Notes: generated by a model not told the origin, from the letters alone. DNA of 64,000 nucleotides from Aerophototrophica crusticola (GCA_001939945.1 MOEB01000006.1:92934-156933); one strand, 5' to 3'. Numbered from the stretch's first letter, positions 54,218 through 62,906 are shown. Numbers and translations are program-made.

Positions 54218-55147
54218 GTGGACGTCCTCTTCATCACCTCGAACCGCCTGGGCGACGCGGTCCTGACCACGGGGCTGCTCGGCCATCTGGTGGACACGCT
54301 GCCCGCGGCCCGATTCACCGTCGCCTGCGGCCCGATCCCGGCGCCCCTGTTCCGCACCGTGCCGCGCCTGGCCAGGCTGATCCCCCTGCGCAAGCGCCGC
54401 TGGTCCGGCCATTGGCTGGAGTTGTGGGCGCAGGTGGTGGGTACCCGCTGGGATCTGGTGGTGGACCTCCGGGACAGCGCCGTCTCCCGCCTTATCCCCG
54501 CCCGGCGGCGGGCCATCTTTCGAAATCGAAAGCTCGGTTTGCACAAGGTGGCGGAGTTGGCGGGCGTGCTGGGCGTGGACCCGCCGCCGTCCCCCCGCCT
54601 CTGGCTGGATGCGGAGACCCAGCGGGAGGCCGCGGCCCGCCTGGGGCCGGGCAACTTCCTGGCCCTGGGCCCGGCGGCCAACTGGACCGGCAAGGAATGG
54701 CCTGCCGAGCGCTATGCCGACTTGGCTGAACGGCTGACCGCCCCGGGCACCCCCCTGGCCGGGGCGCGGGTGGTGGTGCTGGCCGGCCCGGGGGAGGAGC
54801 AGCGCTGCCGCCCCGTCCTGGACCGGCTGGGCGACCGGGCCATCAACCTGGTGGGCAGGACGGACCCTTTGCTGGCCGGGGCCTGCGTGGCCCGGGCGCG
54901 GCTGTTCGTCGGCAATGATTCCGGCCTGATGCATGTGGCCGCGGCGGTGGGCACGCCCACGCTGGGCGTCTTCGGCCCCACCCCGGTGGAGACCTATGGC
55001 CCTTGGGGCGAGCACTGCCGTTACGTGCTGGCCCCCCGGGTCGAGGGGGACACGCCGGAGGACCGCATGCGCCGTATCACGGTGGAGGAGGTGGAGCAGG
55101 CCGCCCTCGGCCTGCTGGCGCGGACGCCGGAACTGGCCGCATGGTGA
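54218..55147 (+). CDS. Heptosyltransferase-like GT9 glycosyltransferase
   Basis: The gene starts at GTG and encodes 309 residues: DVLFITSNRLGDAVLTTGLLGHL at the N-terminus, LALGPAANWTGKEWPAERYADLA, and FVGNDSGLMHVAAAVGTPTLGVFGPT, the GT9 signature with the acceptor-site DSGxMH. It probably adds heptose or a related sugar in the LPS core. The next gene starts inside its last codons (ATG at 55141), so the two are coupled. Confidence 0.88.
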   Translation: MDVLFITSNRLGDAVLTTGLLGHLVDTLPAARFTVACGPIPAPLFRTVPRLARLIPLRKRRWSGHWLELWAQVVGTRWDLVVDLRDSAVSRLIPARRRAIFRNRKLGLHKVAELAGVLGVDPPPSPRLWLDAETQREAAARLGPGNFLALGPAANWTGKEWPAERYADLAERLTAPGTPLAGARVVVLAGPGEEQRCRPVLDRLGDRAINLVGRTDPLLAGACVARARLFVGNDSGLMHVAAAVGTPTLGVFGPTPVETYGPWGEHCRYVLAPRVEGDTPEDRMRRITVEEVEQAALGLLARTPELAAW

Positions 55148-56433
55148 CGGCCCCCCTCCAGGAGGACCGGCCGCAGCCCCGCCCGGACGCGTTGCCGCCG
55201 GCAGTGGACAGCTTCGCGCCGCCCTTCCTGCCCCTGGTCATGGGCCTGCTGGCCCCCGGCCTCGCCATCCTGGCACCGCTGGTGCCCCTGGGCATGGCGC
55301 CCCTGCTGATCACGCTGGCGGTCCTGGCCGGGGGGCTGGTGCTCTGGCGGACCCGCCGGCTTCCGCCCCTTCCGCGGGACATGCTGCTGCCCCTGGCCCT
55401 GTTCTGGGCCCTGGGCACCGTCAGCATCGCCTGGACACCCGTCCCCATGGACGGCTTGGCCCAATCCATCACCTTCGTGTACGAACTGGTACCCGGCTTC
55501 CTGCTGATGGGCGGGATCTGGGCCCTGGGGAACGGGCAACGGTGCCGACTCCGCCGGGTGGTGGTGGTGGCTTTCGCCATCGGCTTGGGTCTCTATGCCG
55601 TGGAAAGCCTGTTCGGACAGCCCCTGTACCACCTGGCCAAGTGGCTGGAGGGCACGAAGGTGGCGCAGGAACGGGCCTTGAACCGGCCGTCGGTCATCTT
55701 CACCGTCCTGGTCTGGCCGGTGGCGCTGCTGCTCTGGCAGCAGGGCAGGGCGTGGGCCGCCTTCCTGCTGCCGGCCGCCTATGGCCTGTTGACCCTGGCC
55801 ACGCCCAGCGCCTCCGCGGTGGCGGGAATGGCGGGCGGGCTGCTGCTGCTGCCCCTCGCCTGGTATCGGCCACGGTTGGCCGTGTGGCTGCTGGCCGCCC
55901 TGCTGGTGGGCGGGTTCCTGTTCTGCGTGCCCGTCGCGGGCCTGCTGGCGGGGCTGGGGTTGGAGAAGCATCCCGACTTCCCCTTCAGCTTCGCCCACCG
56001 CATCGACATCTGGCAGTTCGCCGCCGAGCGGGCGACGGAGCGGCCCTGGTTCGGCTGGGGGTTGGACGCCTCCCGCGCCATCCCGGAGGGCAACCGGGTC
56101 ACGGAAGGTCTGGCGCTGGAGCGGCCGGTCATGCCTTTGCACCCGCACAACCTGTTCCTCCAGGCGCGGCTGGAACTGGGCTGGGTGGGGTCCGCCCTGC
56201 TGGCGTGGTTCGGCGTCGTGCTCCTGGCCCGCATCGGCCGCCTGCCCCGGGCACCCCGCGCCTTTGCCCTGGCTTGCTATGGCTCGTCGGTGCTGGTGGC
56301 CTGCTTCGCCTATGGGGCGTGGCAGACCTGGTGGGTCTGCACCCTGCTGCTGGCCGGCTTCCTGTTCGTGGGCGTGGCGGAGCGGCCGGGGCTTACGGCT
56401 TCCGCACCAGGCAGTCCCCGCCCGCTTCCTTGA
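55141..56433 (+). CDS. O-antigen ligase / polymerase-like membrane protein
   Basis: The 430-residue protein has about 10-12 hydrophobic segments and the Wzy/WaaL layout, with a long periplasmic loop holding RPWFGWGLDASRAIPEG and a PLHPHNLFLQARLELGWVGSALL segment. HNxxLQxxxExGxxG is the signature of the O-antigen ligase superfamily. It overlaps the GT9 stop codon by 7 bases. It either links O-antigen to the lipid A-core or polymerises it. Its 3' end overlaps the convergent SPOR gene by 41 bases. Confidence 0.85.
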   Translation: MVTAPLQEDRPQPRPDALPPAVDSFAPPFLPLVMGLLAPGLAILAPLVPLGMAPLLITLAVLAGGLVLWRTRRLPPLPRDMLLPLALFWALGTVSIAWTPVPMDGLAQSITFVYELVPGFLLMGGIWALGNGQRCRLRRVVVVAFAIGLGLYAVESLFGQPLYHLAKWLEGTKVAQERALNRPSVIFTVLVWPVALLLWQQGRAWAAFLLPAAYGLLTLATPSASAVAGMAGGLLLLPLAWYRPRLAVWLLAALLVGGFLFCVPVAGLLAGLGLEKHPDFPFSFAHRIDIWQFAAERATERPWFGWGLDASRAIPEGNRVTEGLALERPVMPLHPHNLFLQARLELGWVGSALLAWFGVVLLARIGRLPRAPRAFALACYGSSVLVACFAYGAWQTWWVCTLLLAGFLFVGVAERPGLTASAPGSPRPLP

Positions 56434-57436
56434 TCCGGCGGCACAGATCCTCGGCCGCCGCCTTGTCCGGCAACCCGCCCAGCAGGATGCGTGTGTAGAC
56501 GCCCTTCGCCCCCAGGTCCACCTGGGCAAAGCCGGCCTCCCGGTCGCCCAGCACGGCCGCCAGCCGCCGACGCTGGGCCTGCCATTCCTTCTCCGCCTCC
56601 GCCCGGCTGGGCAAGGCCGCGAGCTGCACGGCCCAGGCACCGGCGGCGGGTTGGGGCGGCGGTGTCGGTGCCGGGGCGGGCGCCGCCGGGACAGGGGCCG
56701 GGGGCGGTCCGGCTTCCCGGGGCGTGGGGACGACCAATGGCTCAGGTTCCGGCCTCGGCGGCGCCGCGGCGGGGGGAGGGGGCGAGGCGACGGCCTGGGG
56801 GGCAGGCCTGGCCGGCACCTGGGCGACAGCGGCGGGCCGCGGCGGGCCCTTCAGCGGCTGGTTCGACCGGCGAAGGGCCTCCGCCTTCATGGCCGGGCTC
56901 GCCTCGGCCTCGATCTCGCTGCGCAGGCGAATGGCGGTGACCACATTCTGCCGTTCCGCCAGGATGGCCCAGCGCAGGGCTTCGGTCAGGTCCTTGGGCG
57001 TGCCCAGGCCGAAATAGAACAGGGTGGCCGCGTTGTTCTGGGCATTGGCATCCCCCGCCTCCGCCGCGGGGACCAGCAGGGCCAGGGCCTTGGCATAATC
57101 CGCCGGCACCTCCTCCCCGAAGGCGTAAAGGGTCCCGGCCGCGCTCATCGCCCCCACATGGCCCGAGGCGGCAGCCTTCTCCAGCCAGACCAGGCCCGCC
57201 GCCGGGTCCTTGTCCACGCCGCGGCCCTGCAGCAGCATCTGGCCGACCAGGAACTGGCCGGTGGGGTCGCCGGCTTCCGCGCTGGCCAGGAAGGCCTTGT
57301 GGGCTGTGGTGAGGTCCCCTGCCGCGAACGCCTTCCGCCCGACATCCAGGTCCGCCCGCACAGGCGGTGCCGCGCCCCAGGCGACCAGGCCGGCAAGCAG
57401 CAACATGGGGACCAGGCGGGACATGGGCGGGACCAT
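56393..57436 (-). CDS. Secreted Sel1-repeat protein with SPOR domain
   Basis: The 347-residue protein has a signal peptide (an in-frame ATG at 57424, MSRLVPMLLLAGLV, is equally likely). About three to four Sel1-type helical repeats follow (roughly 35-170; GxxxGQFLVGQMLLQGRGVDKDPAAGLVWLEKAA). A Pro/Ala-rich linker of about 60 residues leads to a C-terminal SPOR domain (AWAVQLAALPSRAEAEKEW ... YTRILLGGLPDKAAAEDLCRRI). SPOR domains bind denuded peptidoglycan at the division septum, so it is probably a cell-wall-associated periplasmic protein. Confidence 0.88.
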   Translation of the reverse strand: MVPPMSRLVPMLLLAGLVAWGAAPPVRADLDVGRKAFAAGDLTTAHKAFLASAEAGDPTGQFLVGQMLLQGRGVDKDPAAGLVWLEKAAASGHVGAMSAAGTLYAFGEEVPADYAKALALLVPAAEAGDANAQNNAATLFYFGLGTPKDLTEALRWAILAERQNVVTAIRLRSEIEAEASPAMKAEALRRSNQPLKGPPRPAAVAQVPARPAPQAVASPPPPAAAPPRPEPEPLVVPTPREAGPPPAPVPAAPAPAPTPPPQPAAGAWAVQLAALPSRAEAEKEWQAQRRRLAAVLGDREAGFAQVDLGAKGVYTRILLGGLPDKAAAEDLCRRIKEAGGDCLVRKP

Positions 57437-57603
57437 CGGTGGTGGGGCGACCGGCCCCTAACATGCCGGACCGGCACGCCCCGGCAAAGCCCGTTGGAGG
57501 TAGCGCACCCCTTTCGCGGGCAAGTGGCGCGCCAGTCCTTGACGGCGGGGTCCCGGACGCGGTTCAACCCATCCCCACATCGACCGACCGCGCCGGAGGG
57601 CCC

Positions 57604-57948
57604 ATGGCCGCCAAGAAGAACCCGCTGAACCTGAACCCCCTCCAGCTCAAGACCCTGACCCTGTTCCAGGCCCTGGCCGAGTTCGAGGAGATCGCCCGTC
57701 CGGCCGGCGACGGGGAGGTGGAGGTGCTGGAGATGCCCTTCACCGCCCATGGCAACCATTTCCACCTGGGCCCCTGGCTGGTCTATGCCCAGGATGCCAC
57801 CGGCCTGCGCAACCCCGCCCCCTGGGCGGTGCTGGAGCGCAAGGGCCTGATCCGCGGCAACTTCCCCATCAGCGTGGTGCTGACCCGGGCGGGCCTGGAG
57901 TATGAGACGGGCATGCGCCGCCAGATCCTCCAGGGCTCCGACCACTGA
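57604..57948 (+). CDS. Conserved hypothetical protein (114 aa)
   Basis: A GGAGGG site precedes the ATG. The protein is compact and beta-rich, starting MAAKKNPLNLNPLQLKTLTLFQ and containing EVLEMPFTAHGNHFHLGPWLV and RKGLIRGNFPISVVLTRAGLEYETG. I recall no named domain; similar short proteins occur in Rhodospirillales. A His-x-His pair (GNHFHLG) could bind metal, but there is no further evidence. Confidence 0.75.
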   Translation: MAAKKNPLNLNPLQLKTLTLFQALAEFEEIARPAGDGEVEVLEMPFTAHGNHFHLGPWLVYAQDATGLRNPAPWAVLERKGLIRGNFPISVVLTRAGLEYETGMRRQILQGSDH

Positions 57949-57962
57949 TCCCGGCAAAGAAA

Positions 57963-57993
57963 AAGGGCACGGGAGCCGCGGCCCCCGTGCCCT
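57963..57993. terminator. Bidirectional terminator
   Basis: AAGGGCACGGG (57963-57973) pairs perfectly with CCCGTGCCCTT (57983-57993), with an inner GCC/GGC pair. It lies between the convergent hypothetical and alpha/beta-hydrolase genes, with an A run on its left for the minus strand. Confidence 0.8.
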
Positions 57994-58011
57994 TCCGGTT
58001 CAAGCGGATGC

Positions 58012-58674
58012 TTACTCTGCCACCGCCGGCATGGGCCGGCCCAGGGCGGTGTCCAGGTAGTCGTCCACGATCTTGCCCAAATCGTCCGCCCGCTCCGTGA
58101 AGAAGTGGTTGGCACCCTCCAGCTTCTGGTAGGCGATGCGGATGTCCCGCTGGTGGGACAGCTTGTTCACCAGCCGCTGCACGCTGGCCTCCGGCACGAT
58201 ATCGTCCCGGTCGCCATGGACGATCAGGCCCGAGGCGGGGCAGGGGGCCAGGAAGCTGAAGTCGAACATGTTGGCCGGCGGGGCCACGCTGATGAACCCG
58301 TCGATCTCCGGACGGCGCATCAGCAACTGCATGCCGATCCAGGCGCCGAAGCTGAAGCCGCCGATCCAGCAGGAGGAGGCGTTGGGGTTGTAGGTCTGCA
58401 GCCAGTCTAGCGCGGAAGCCGCGTCGGACAACTCCCCCTCACCCCGGTCGTAGGTGCCCTGGCTGCGGCCAACGCCCCGGAAGTTGAAGCGCAGGGCGGA
58501 GAAGCCGCGCTTCGTGAAGGCGTGGAACATGGTGTAGACGACGCGATTGTTCATCGTCCCGCCATGCTGCGGGTGTGGCTGGAGCAGCAGCGCGATGGGC
58601 GCGTTCGGGCCCTTGGCGTGCGTGTAGCGGCCTTCGATGCGGCCGGCCGGCCCGTTGATGATCACGTCAGGCAT
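58012..58674 (-). CDS. Alpha/beta hydrolase (dienelactone-hydrolase-like)
   Basis: The 220-residue protein has the hydrolase fold with the nucleophile elbow GGFSFGAWIG (Ser near residue 109), the acid Asp in HGDRDDIVP, and the catalytic His in GANHFF. An HPQHGGT oxyanion region is near the N-terminus. No signal peptide. Similar genes stand beside iscR in many alphaproteobacteria; substrate unknown. Confidence 0.87.
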   Translation of the reverse strand: MPDVIINGPAGRIEGRYTHAKGPNAPIALLLQPHPQHGGTMNNRVVYTMFHAFTKRGFSALRFNFRGVGRSQGTYDRGEGELSDAASALDWLQTYNPNASSCWIGGFSFGAWIGMQLLMRRPEIDGFISVAPPANMFDFSFLAPCPASGLIVHGDRDDIVPEASVQRLVNKLSHQRDIRIAYQKLEGANHFFTERADDLGKIVDDYLDTALGRPMPAVAE

Positions 58675-58818
58675 TGTTCACCGGTCCCGCGTCGGGCCGC
58701 CCGTCCGGGCGGGCATGGATCTGGCATGGCAGCGGCTTGGCCCGGAGCAATTGGTCCGGCCGCCGAAATGTTCGGTAAATGGCCGAAAGGCCAGGAAAAA
58801 AACTGGGAGGTGGAATAC

Positions 58819-58847
58819 TTGACCCTCCTGGTAGGTCTTCTTATATC
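58819..58847 (+). promoter_or_regulatory. Strong sigma-70-like promoter upstream of iscR, with dyad in the spacer
   Basis: TTGACC (58819-58824) and TATATC (58842-58847) are spaced by exactly 17 bases. A dyad GACC-N9-GGTC spans the -35 box and spacer, where an Fe-S-sensing Rrf2 regulator such as IscR or RirA could bind. The iscR GTG is nearly 500 bases downstream, so the transcript has a long leader or is a separate RNA. Confidence 0.6.
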
Positions 58848-58853
58848 GCACCC

Positions 58854-59030
58854 TAGGGGTGTCGGGGGGACATGGCTGGCGGCCGCAGGCGCGACAAACG
58901 CCCAGGCTTTCAGCGGTGTCCCGCAGGTACCCACTTCTGTCCGCGGTGGGGTGACCCGCCCGGACAGGGCGCGGACTATACCACAGCGGGTGGCAGCCTA
59001 TTCAAGCCTCTTCGCGTGGTGGCCGCGAAG
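58854..59030 (+). ncRNA. Possible structured RNA or iscR leader
   Basis: The 658-base gap 58675-59332 has no convincing protein gene. Downstream of the promoter lies a strong hairpin (58937-58967): CTGTCCG and GGTGGG pair with CCCGCC and CGGACAG around a GTGA tetraloop. Flanking segments also pair outward (CCCGC with GCGGG, AGGCT with AGCCT, GCGGCC with GGCCGC), suggesting a rod about 155-175 nt long, reminiscent of 6S RNA. The assignment is speculative. Confidence 0.25.
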
Positions 59031-59332
59031 GTCACCGGGGCCGGGCCGTACCGGTGCGCGGGGGACCTGGGGACGGGGCGTCATGACCGCCTGTCGGACA
59101 GGTTTTCCGAGCGCCGTGAAGGGCCTTGCCGGGGTTGGGGCGTCACTCCATCTCTGGCGCCTGAGGGTTTGCGGATTTTCCCTGTCTGGGTGTGGCGGGG
59201 TGGTCCGTCGGGCCGGGCCCTGCACGGGGCCGCGTCCCGGGGCAACCGGCGGCAGCAGATCGCCGGGACAATGGGCAAATGACGGGCAACGCGCCTGCGC
59301 CGATGGCCAGGCCTTATGAACGGAGGGGTACA

Positions 59333-59803
59333 GTGAGGCTCAGCACCAAGGGTCGGTATGCCGTCATGGCGATGGTAGACTTGGCGAAGTCCAGCAAGGG
59401 GCATCCGGTGGCCCTGGCGGAGATCGCCGACCGGCAGGAAATCTCCCTGTCCTACCTGGAGCAGCTTTTCGCGAAGCTGCGCAAGGGCGGGCTGGTGAAG
59501 AGCGTCCGCGGCCCCGGCGGCGGCTACCTGCTGGCCCACCCTTCGGACGTGATGCGCATCAGCGACATCATCCTGGCCGTGGACGAGCCCATCCGCACCA
59601 CCCGCTGCGCCGCCAACAGCCCCAACGGCTGCCACGCCAACAAGACCCGCTGCCTGACCCATGATCTGTGGGAGGAGTTGGGCAACCAGATCCACATGTA
59701 CCTGTCCTCGGTCACCCTGGCCGACGTGGTGGAGCGCCGCGTGCTCTCTTCCAGCCAGATGATCGTCCAGGACGCCCGCCGCGCCCCCGTGCCGGCGGAG
59801 TGA
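59333..59803 (+). CDS. iscR: Rrf2-family Fe-S regulator IscR
   Basis: The start is GTG at 59333, preceded by GGAGGGG; the frame runs upstream but the family begins at (M)RLSTKGRYAVMAMVDLA. The 156-residue protein has the winged-helix region (residues 1-65, PVALAEIADRQEISLSYLEQLFAKLRKGGLVKSVRGPGGGY) and three cysteines C92, C100 and C107 with H110, which would hold a [2Fe-2S] cluster. The spacing C-x7-C-x6-C is longer than in E. coli. It probably represses or activates Fe-S genes around it according to cluster status. Confidence 0.9.
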   Translation: MRLSTKGRYAVMAMVDLAKSSKGHPVALAEIADRQEISLSYLEQLFAKLRKGGLVKSVRGPGGGYLLAHPSDVMRISDIILAVDEPIRTTRCAANSPNGCHANKTRCLTHDLWEELGNQIHMYLSSVTLADVVERRVLSSSQMIVQDARRAPVPAE

Positions 59804-59825
59804 GGCGGGGAGGGCACCCGGTCGG

Positions 59826-59949
59826 ATGCCGGCAGCCGCTGGCGAGGTTCGCCTCGACAGCGGCAGGCCGCCGACCGGCGGCCCGCGGCTCCATGGCCGC
59901 GCAAGCCTGGCCGCGGATGCGCCCGCCCGGCGCTTGAGGGCGAGATGAG
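59826..59949 (+). repeat. Repeat family A, copy 6
   Basis: The copy has a hairpin GCCGCTG-CGAGG closed by a TTCG tetraloop and CCTCG-CAGCGGC (59835-59864), then the core with CCGCCGACCGGCGG, CGCGCAAGCCTGG and GCCCGGCGCTTGAGGGCGAG. It runs into ATGAG, the first bases of the cysteine desulfurase gene. The hairpin module differs in sequence, not in type, from those of copies 1 and 2. Confidence 0.7.
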
Positions 59950-61048
59950 TATCTATTTGGATTGGAACGCGACGGCGCCGCTCCGGCCTGAGGCCAGGGC
60001 GGCGCTTGTCGCGTCGCTGGACCTGCCGGGCAACCCGTCCTCGGTCCATGGCTTCGGCCGCCGGGCGCGCCGGGTGGTGGAGGATGCGCGCGCCCGGGTG
60101 GCGGCGCTGGTCAACGTCCCTCCGTCGCAGGTGGTGTTCACCGCCAGCGGGACGGAAGCCAACAACCTCGCCCTCCGCGCCACGGGCGTGGCCCGGCGGC
60201 TGGTGCTGGCGACGGAGCATGCCTCCGTGCTGGAGGCGCGGCCTGACGTGGAGGTAGTCCCCGTCCACCCCGACGGCTTGGTCGACCTGGACGCGCTGGC
60301 CCGCCTGCTGGCCGGTGGGCCCGGCCCGGCCCTCGTCTCCGTCCAGGCGGCAAACAATGAGACGGGCGTGATCCAACCCTTGGGCGACGTGGCGGCCCTG
60401 GCCCGCGCCCATGGTGCTTTCCTGCACAGCGATGGGGTCCAGGTGGCCGGGCGGCTGCCGCTGGATCTCATGGCCCTGGGTGTGGACCTGTTCACCCTGT
60501 CCGCCCACAAGATCGGTGGGCCGCAAGGCGTCGGCGCCCTGGTCGCCGCCCCCCGCGTCGGCCTTGAGCCCATCCTGCGCGGCGGCGGGCAGGAGCGGCG
60601 GCAGCGGGCGGGGACGGAGAACGTGGCGGGAATCGCGGGCTTCGGCGCGGCGGCAGAGGCGGCGATGCATGACCTGGACGCCTATGCGCGGTTGGCGGAC
60701 TTGCGTGACCGGCTGGAGGAGCGGCTGCTGGAAGCGGTGCCGGAGGCGGTCATCTTCGGCCGTTCCGCCGCCCGCCTGCCCAACACCACCTGCGTTGCCC
60801 TGCCCGGCATCCCGGCAGAGACGCAGTTGATGCGCTTCGACCTGGCCGGCATCGCCGTCAGCAGCGGGGCCGCCTGTTCCAGCGGCAAGGTCAAGGCCTC
60901 CCACGTCCTCACCGCCATGGGGGCCGGGGCTAACCTGGCGGGCTCTGCCATCCGGGTCAGCCTTGGCTGGACCACGACCGAAGCCGAGCTGGACCGCTTC
61001 GCCAGCACCTGGGTCGCCATGGCGAAGGGACTGCGCAAGGCGGCGTGA
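59945..61048 (+). CDS. Cysteine desulfurase (NifS/IscS-like)
   Basis: The 367-residue PLP enzyme mobilises sulfur from cysteine for Fe-S clusters. The PLP Lys189 is in TLSAHKIGGPQGVG and the persulfide Cys311 in SSGAACSSGKVKASHVL. N-terminal YLDWNATAPLRPEA is typical of the shorter alphaproteobacterial type, about 40 residues below E. coli IscS. The ribosome site (GAGGGCGAG) and ATG lie at the end of repeat A copy 6. No iscU or sufE gene is adjacent. Confidence 0.93.
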   Translation: MSIYLDWNATAPLRPEARAALVASLDLPGNPSSVHGFGRRARRVVEDARARVAALVNVPPSQVVFTASGTEANNLALRATGVARRLVLATEHASVLEARPDVEVVPVHPDGLVDLDALARLLAGGPGPALVSVQAANNETGVIQPLGDVAALARAHGAFLHSDGVQVAGRLPLDLMALGVDLFTLSAHKIGGPQGVGALVAAPRVGLEPILRGGGQERRQRAGTENVAGIAGFGAAAEAAMHDLDAYARLADLRDRLEERLLEAVPEAVIFGRSAARLPNTTCVALPGIPAETQLMRFDLAGIAVSSGAACSSGKVKASHVLTAMGAGANLAGSAIRVSLGWTTTEAELDRFASTWVAMAKGLRKAA

Positions 61049-61111
61049 CGGGATGTCCCATGCCGTCCGCGCGGTTGTCATCGGAGCGTTGGTCGCCCAT
61101 CCTCCCGGCCC

Positions 61112-61717
61112 ATGAGCAATGACCGCCCCCGCCCCGTGCCCGTCCAGGGCGACCTGGGCCCCTGCTGGTTCTGCGGCAAGGGCGTCAGCCCCCGCGCCCT
61201 GTTCTGCCATGCTTGCGGCAGCGTGCAGCCGCCGGCGGACCTGGACGCCTTCGCCCGGCTGAACCTGCCGACCCGCTTCGACCTGGAAACCACCGCCATC
61301 GAGCGGCAGGCCACCGGCTTCCGCCGCATCCTGGACCCCGCCCGGTTCGAGGCCAAGGGCCAGCGGGAAAAGGCCATGGCCGAGCGGCAGCGCACCGCGG
61401 TGGGGTCCGCCGCCGCGATCCTGTTGGACCCGCTGCTGCGCGCCCGCGCCCTGCTGGGCCTGAACGGGCTGGAGCCCGGCCCCGCCGGGCCGACCCTGGC
61501 GGAATGGGAGATCGAGCTGGCCATCGCGCCCGACGCCATCTCCGTGGACCGCGTCGCCGCCCGCATCTCCGCCGCCGTCGGCACGGAGCTGCGGCAGCTC
61601 TCCACCGCCTTCCGCCTGGGCGACCTGGACCAGGCGGCGATGCTCGTCGGACGGCTGGAGGGGCTGGAGCGGGCGGGGGAGGCGGCCCACCGCCGGCGGC
61701 GCGACGTCTCCGCCTGA
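61112..61717 (+). CDS. HscB-like Fe-S co-chaperone lacking the HPD motif
   Basis: The 201-residue protein starts with a zinc-ribbon (CWFCGKGVSPRALFCHACG; Cys18, 21, 32, 35), as in some eukaryotic and bacterial HscB proteins. A J-like domain follows (about 49-115, LNLPTRFDLETTAIERQATGFRRILDPARF...DPLLRARALLGL), then a C-terminal three-helix bundle (EWEIELAIAPDA...). The J-domain HPD tripeptide, needed to stimulate HscA, is replaced by DPA (residues 75-77). The gene sits between the desulfurase and ferredoxin genes. hscA is not in the window. Confidence 0.75.
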   Translation: MSNDRPRPVPVQGDLGPCWFCGKGVSPRALFCHACGSVQPPADLDAFARLNLPTRFDLETTAIERQATGFRRILDPARFEAKGQREKAMAERQRTAVGSAAAILLDPLLRARALLGLNGLEPGPAGPTLAEWEIELAIAPDAISVDRVAARISAAVGTELRQLSTAFRLGDLDQAAMLVGRLEGLERAGEAAHRRRRDVSA

Positions 61718-61866
61718 CGTGGCCGCCCCGCCAGCCAATTAGGCACCCGCGGAGAGGGGACCCGCGCTGAAACGGCACTGGACTTGACGCGGGCGGGCTT
61801 CTAACAACATCCCCGATCACGGGGCGGACACGTCCGCCGGTTGTCTGGTTTGGGAGTTCTGGCGCG

Positions 61867-62181
61867 ATGCCGAAGATGGTGTTCATCGAGACCGACGGGA
61901 CCCGCCGCGAGGTGGACGCACCCCTGGGCCTGTCGATCCTGGAGGTGGCCCGCCGCCACAACATCGACATCGAGGGGGCGTGCGAGGGCTCGCTGGCCTG
62001 CTCCACCTGCCATGTGGTCGTGGACCCGCAGTGGTACGACCTGCTGCCGGACGCCAGCGAGGACGAGGAGGACATGCTGGACCTCGCCTTCGGCCTGACC
62101 AAGACCTCCCGCCTGGGCTGCCAGATCCGCATGACCGAGGAGCTGGACGGCCTGACCGTGAAGCTGCCCGGCGGGTCGTGA
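61867..62181 (+). CDS. fdx: Adrenodoxin-type [2Fe-2S] ferredoxin Fdx
   Basis: The 104-residue protein has the C-x5-C-x2-C...C cluster signature: Cys39, Cys45, Cys48 ([13 protein letters not shown]) and Cys85 (SRLGCQIRM). The acidic [10 protein letters not shown] helix is the reductase/partner interaction surface. In ISC systems this ferredoxin supplies electrons for cluster assembly. It overlaps the tenA gene by four bases (GTGA). Confidence 0.94.
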   Translation: MPKMVFIETDGTRREVDAPLGLSILEVARRHNIDIEGACEGSLACSTCHVVVDPQWYDLLPDASEDEEDMLDLAFGLTKTSRLGCQIRMTEELDGLTVKLPGGS

Positions 62182-62888
62182 GCCCCGTGGCGGGCGCCGC
62201 CCTGCCGGACCTGGCCACATCAGGCGGCCTGTTCGCGCGCCTGCGCGACGCGGCGCGGCCGTCCTGGGAAAGCTATGTCGCCCATCCCTTCGTCAAGGGC
62301 ATGGGCGACGGCAGCCTGCCGGAAGCCAGCTTCCGCCATTACCTGGTGCAGGATTACCTGTTCCTGATCCACTTCGCCCGCGCCTACGCCCTGGCCGCCT
62401 ACAAGGCGGACAGTCTGGCGGACATGCGGTCGGCGGCCCGGTCCATGTCCGCCATCCTGGACCTGGAGATGGGCCTGCACGTGAAGTACTGCGCCGGCTG
62501 GGGCCTGTCGGAAGCCGACATGGCCGCCACGCCGGAGGCCCAGGCGACCCTGGCCTATACCCGCTTCGTGCTTGAGCGCGGCATGGCCGGCGACCTGCTG
62601 GACCTGCATGTGGCCCTCGCGCCCTGCGTGGTCGGCTATGCGGAGATCGCCGCCGGGCTGCTGGCCGACGCGGCCACCAGGTTGGACGGCAACCCCTACC
62701 GCGCCTGGATCGAGATGTATGCCGACCCGGAGTACCGGACCGTGGCCCATGCCCAGGTGGAGTTGCTGGACCGCCTGTCCTCGGCCCGGGGCGGGGAGGC
62801 CCGCTTCGCCGACCTGACCCGTACCTTCGATGCCGCCTCCCGCCTGGAGGCCGGCTTCTGGGAGATGGGGCTGACCCTGGCGGGTTGA
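62178..62888 (+). CDS. tenA: TenA-family aminopyrimidine aminohydrolase / thiaminase II
   Basis: The GTG at 62178 overlaps the ferredoxin stop. The 236-residue helical protein shows the TenA pattern: [42 protein letters not shown], and the catalytic cysteine in [11 protein letters not shown]. TenA hydrolyses aminopyrimidines in thiamine salvage. Coupling to ferredoxin expression is unusual and may reflect shared stress or iron control. Confidence 0.9.
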   Translation: MSPVAGAALPDLATSGGLFARLRDAARPSWESYVAHPFVKGMGDGSLPEASFRHYLVQDYLFLIHFARAYALAAYKADSLADMRSAARSMSAILDLEMGLHVKYCAGWGLSEADMAATPEAQATLAYTRFVLERGMAGDLLDLHVALAPCVVGYAEIAAGLLADAATRLDGNPYRAWIEMYADPEYRTVAHAQVELLDRLSSARGGEARFADLTRTFDAASRLEAGFWEMGLTLAG

Positions 62889-62906
62889 GCCTCCGGGGGA
62901 ACCCCC

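Noticed and set aside
58872-59282. A 136-codon plus-strand open frame in the iscR upstream region
   Set aside because: Its translation is Arg/Gly/Pro-rich without any recognisable pattern, it lacks a good ribosome site, and the same DNA folds into strong hairpins. A coding role is unlikely.
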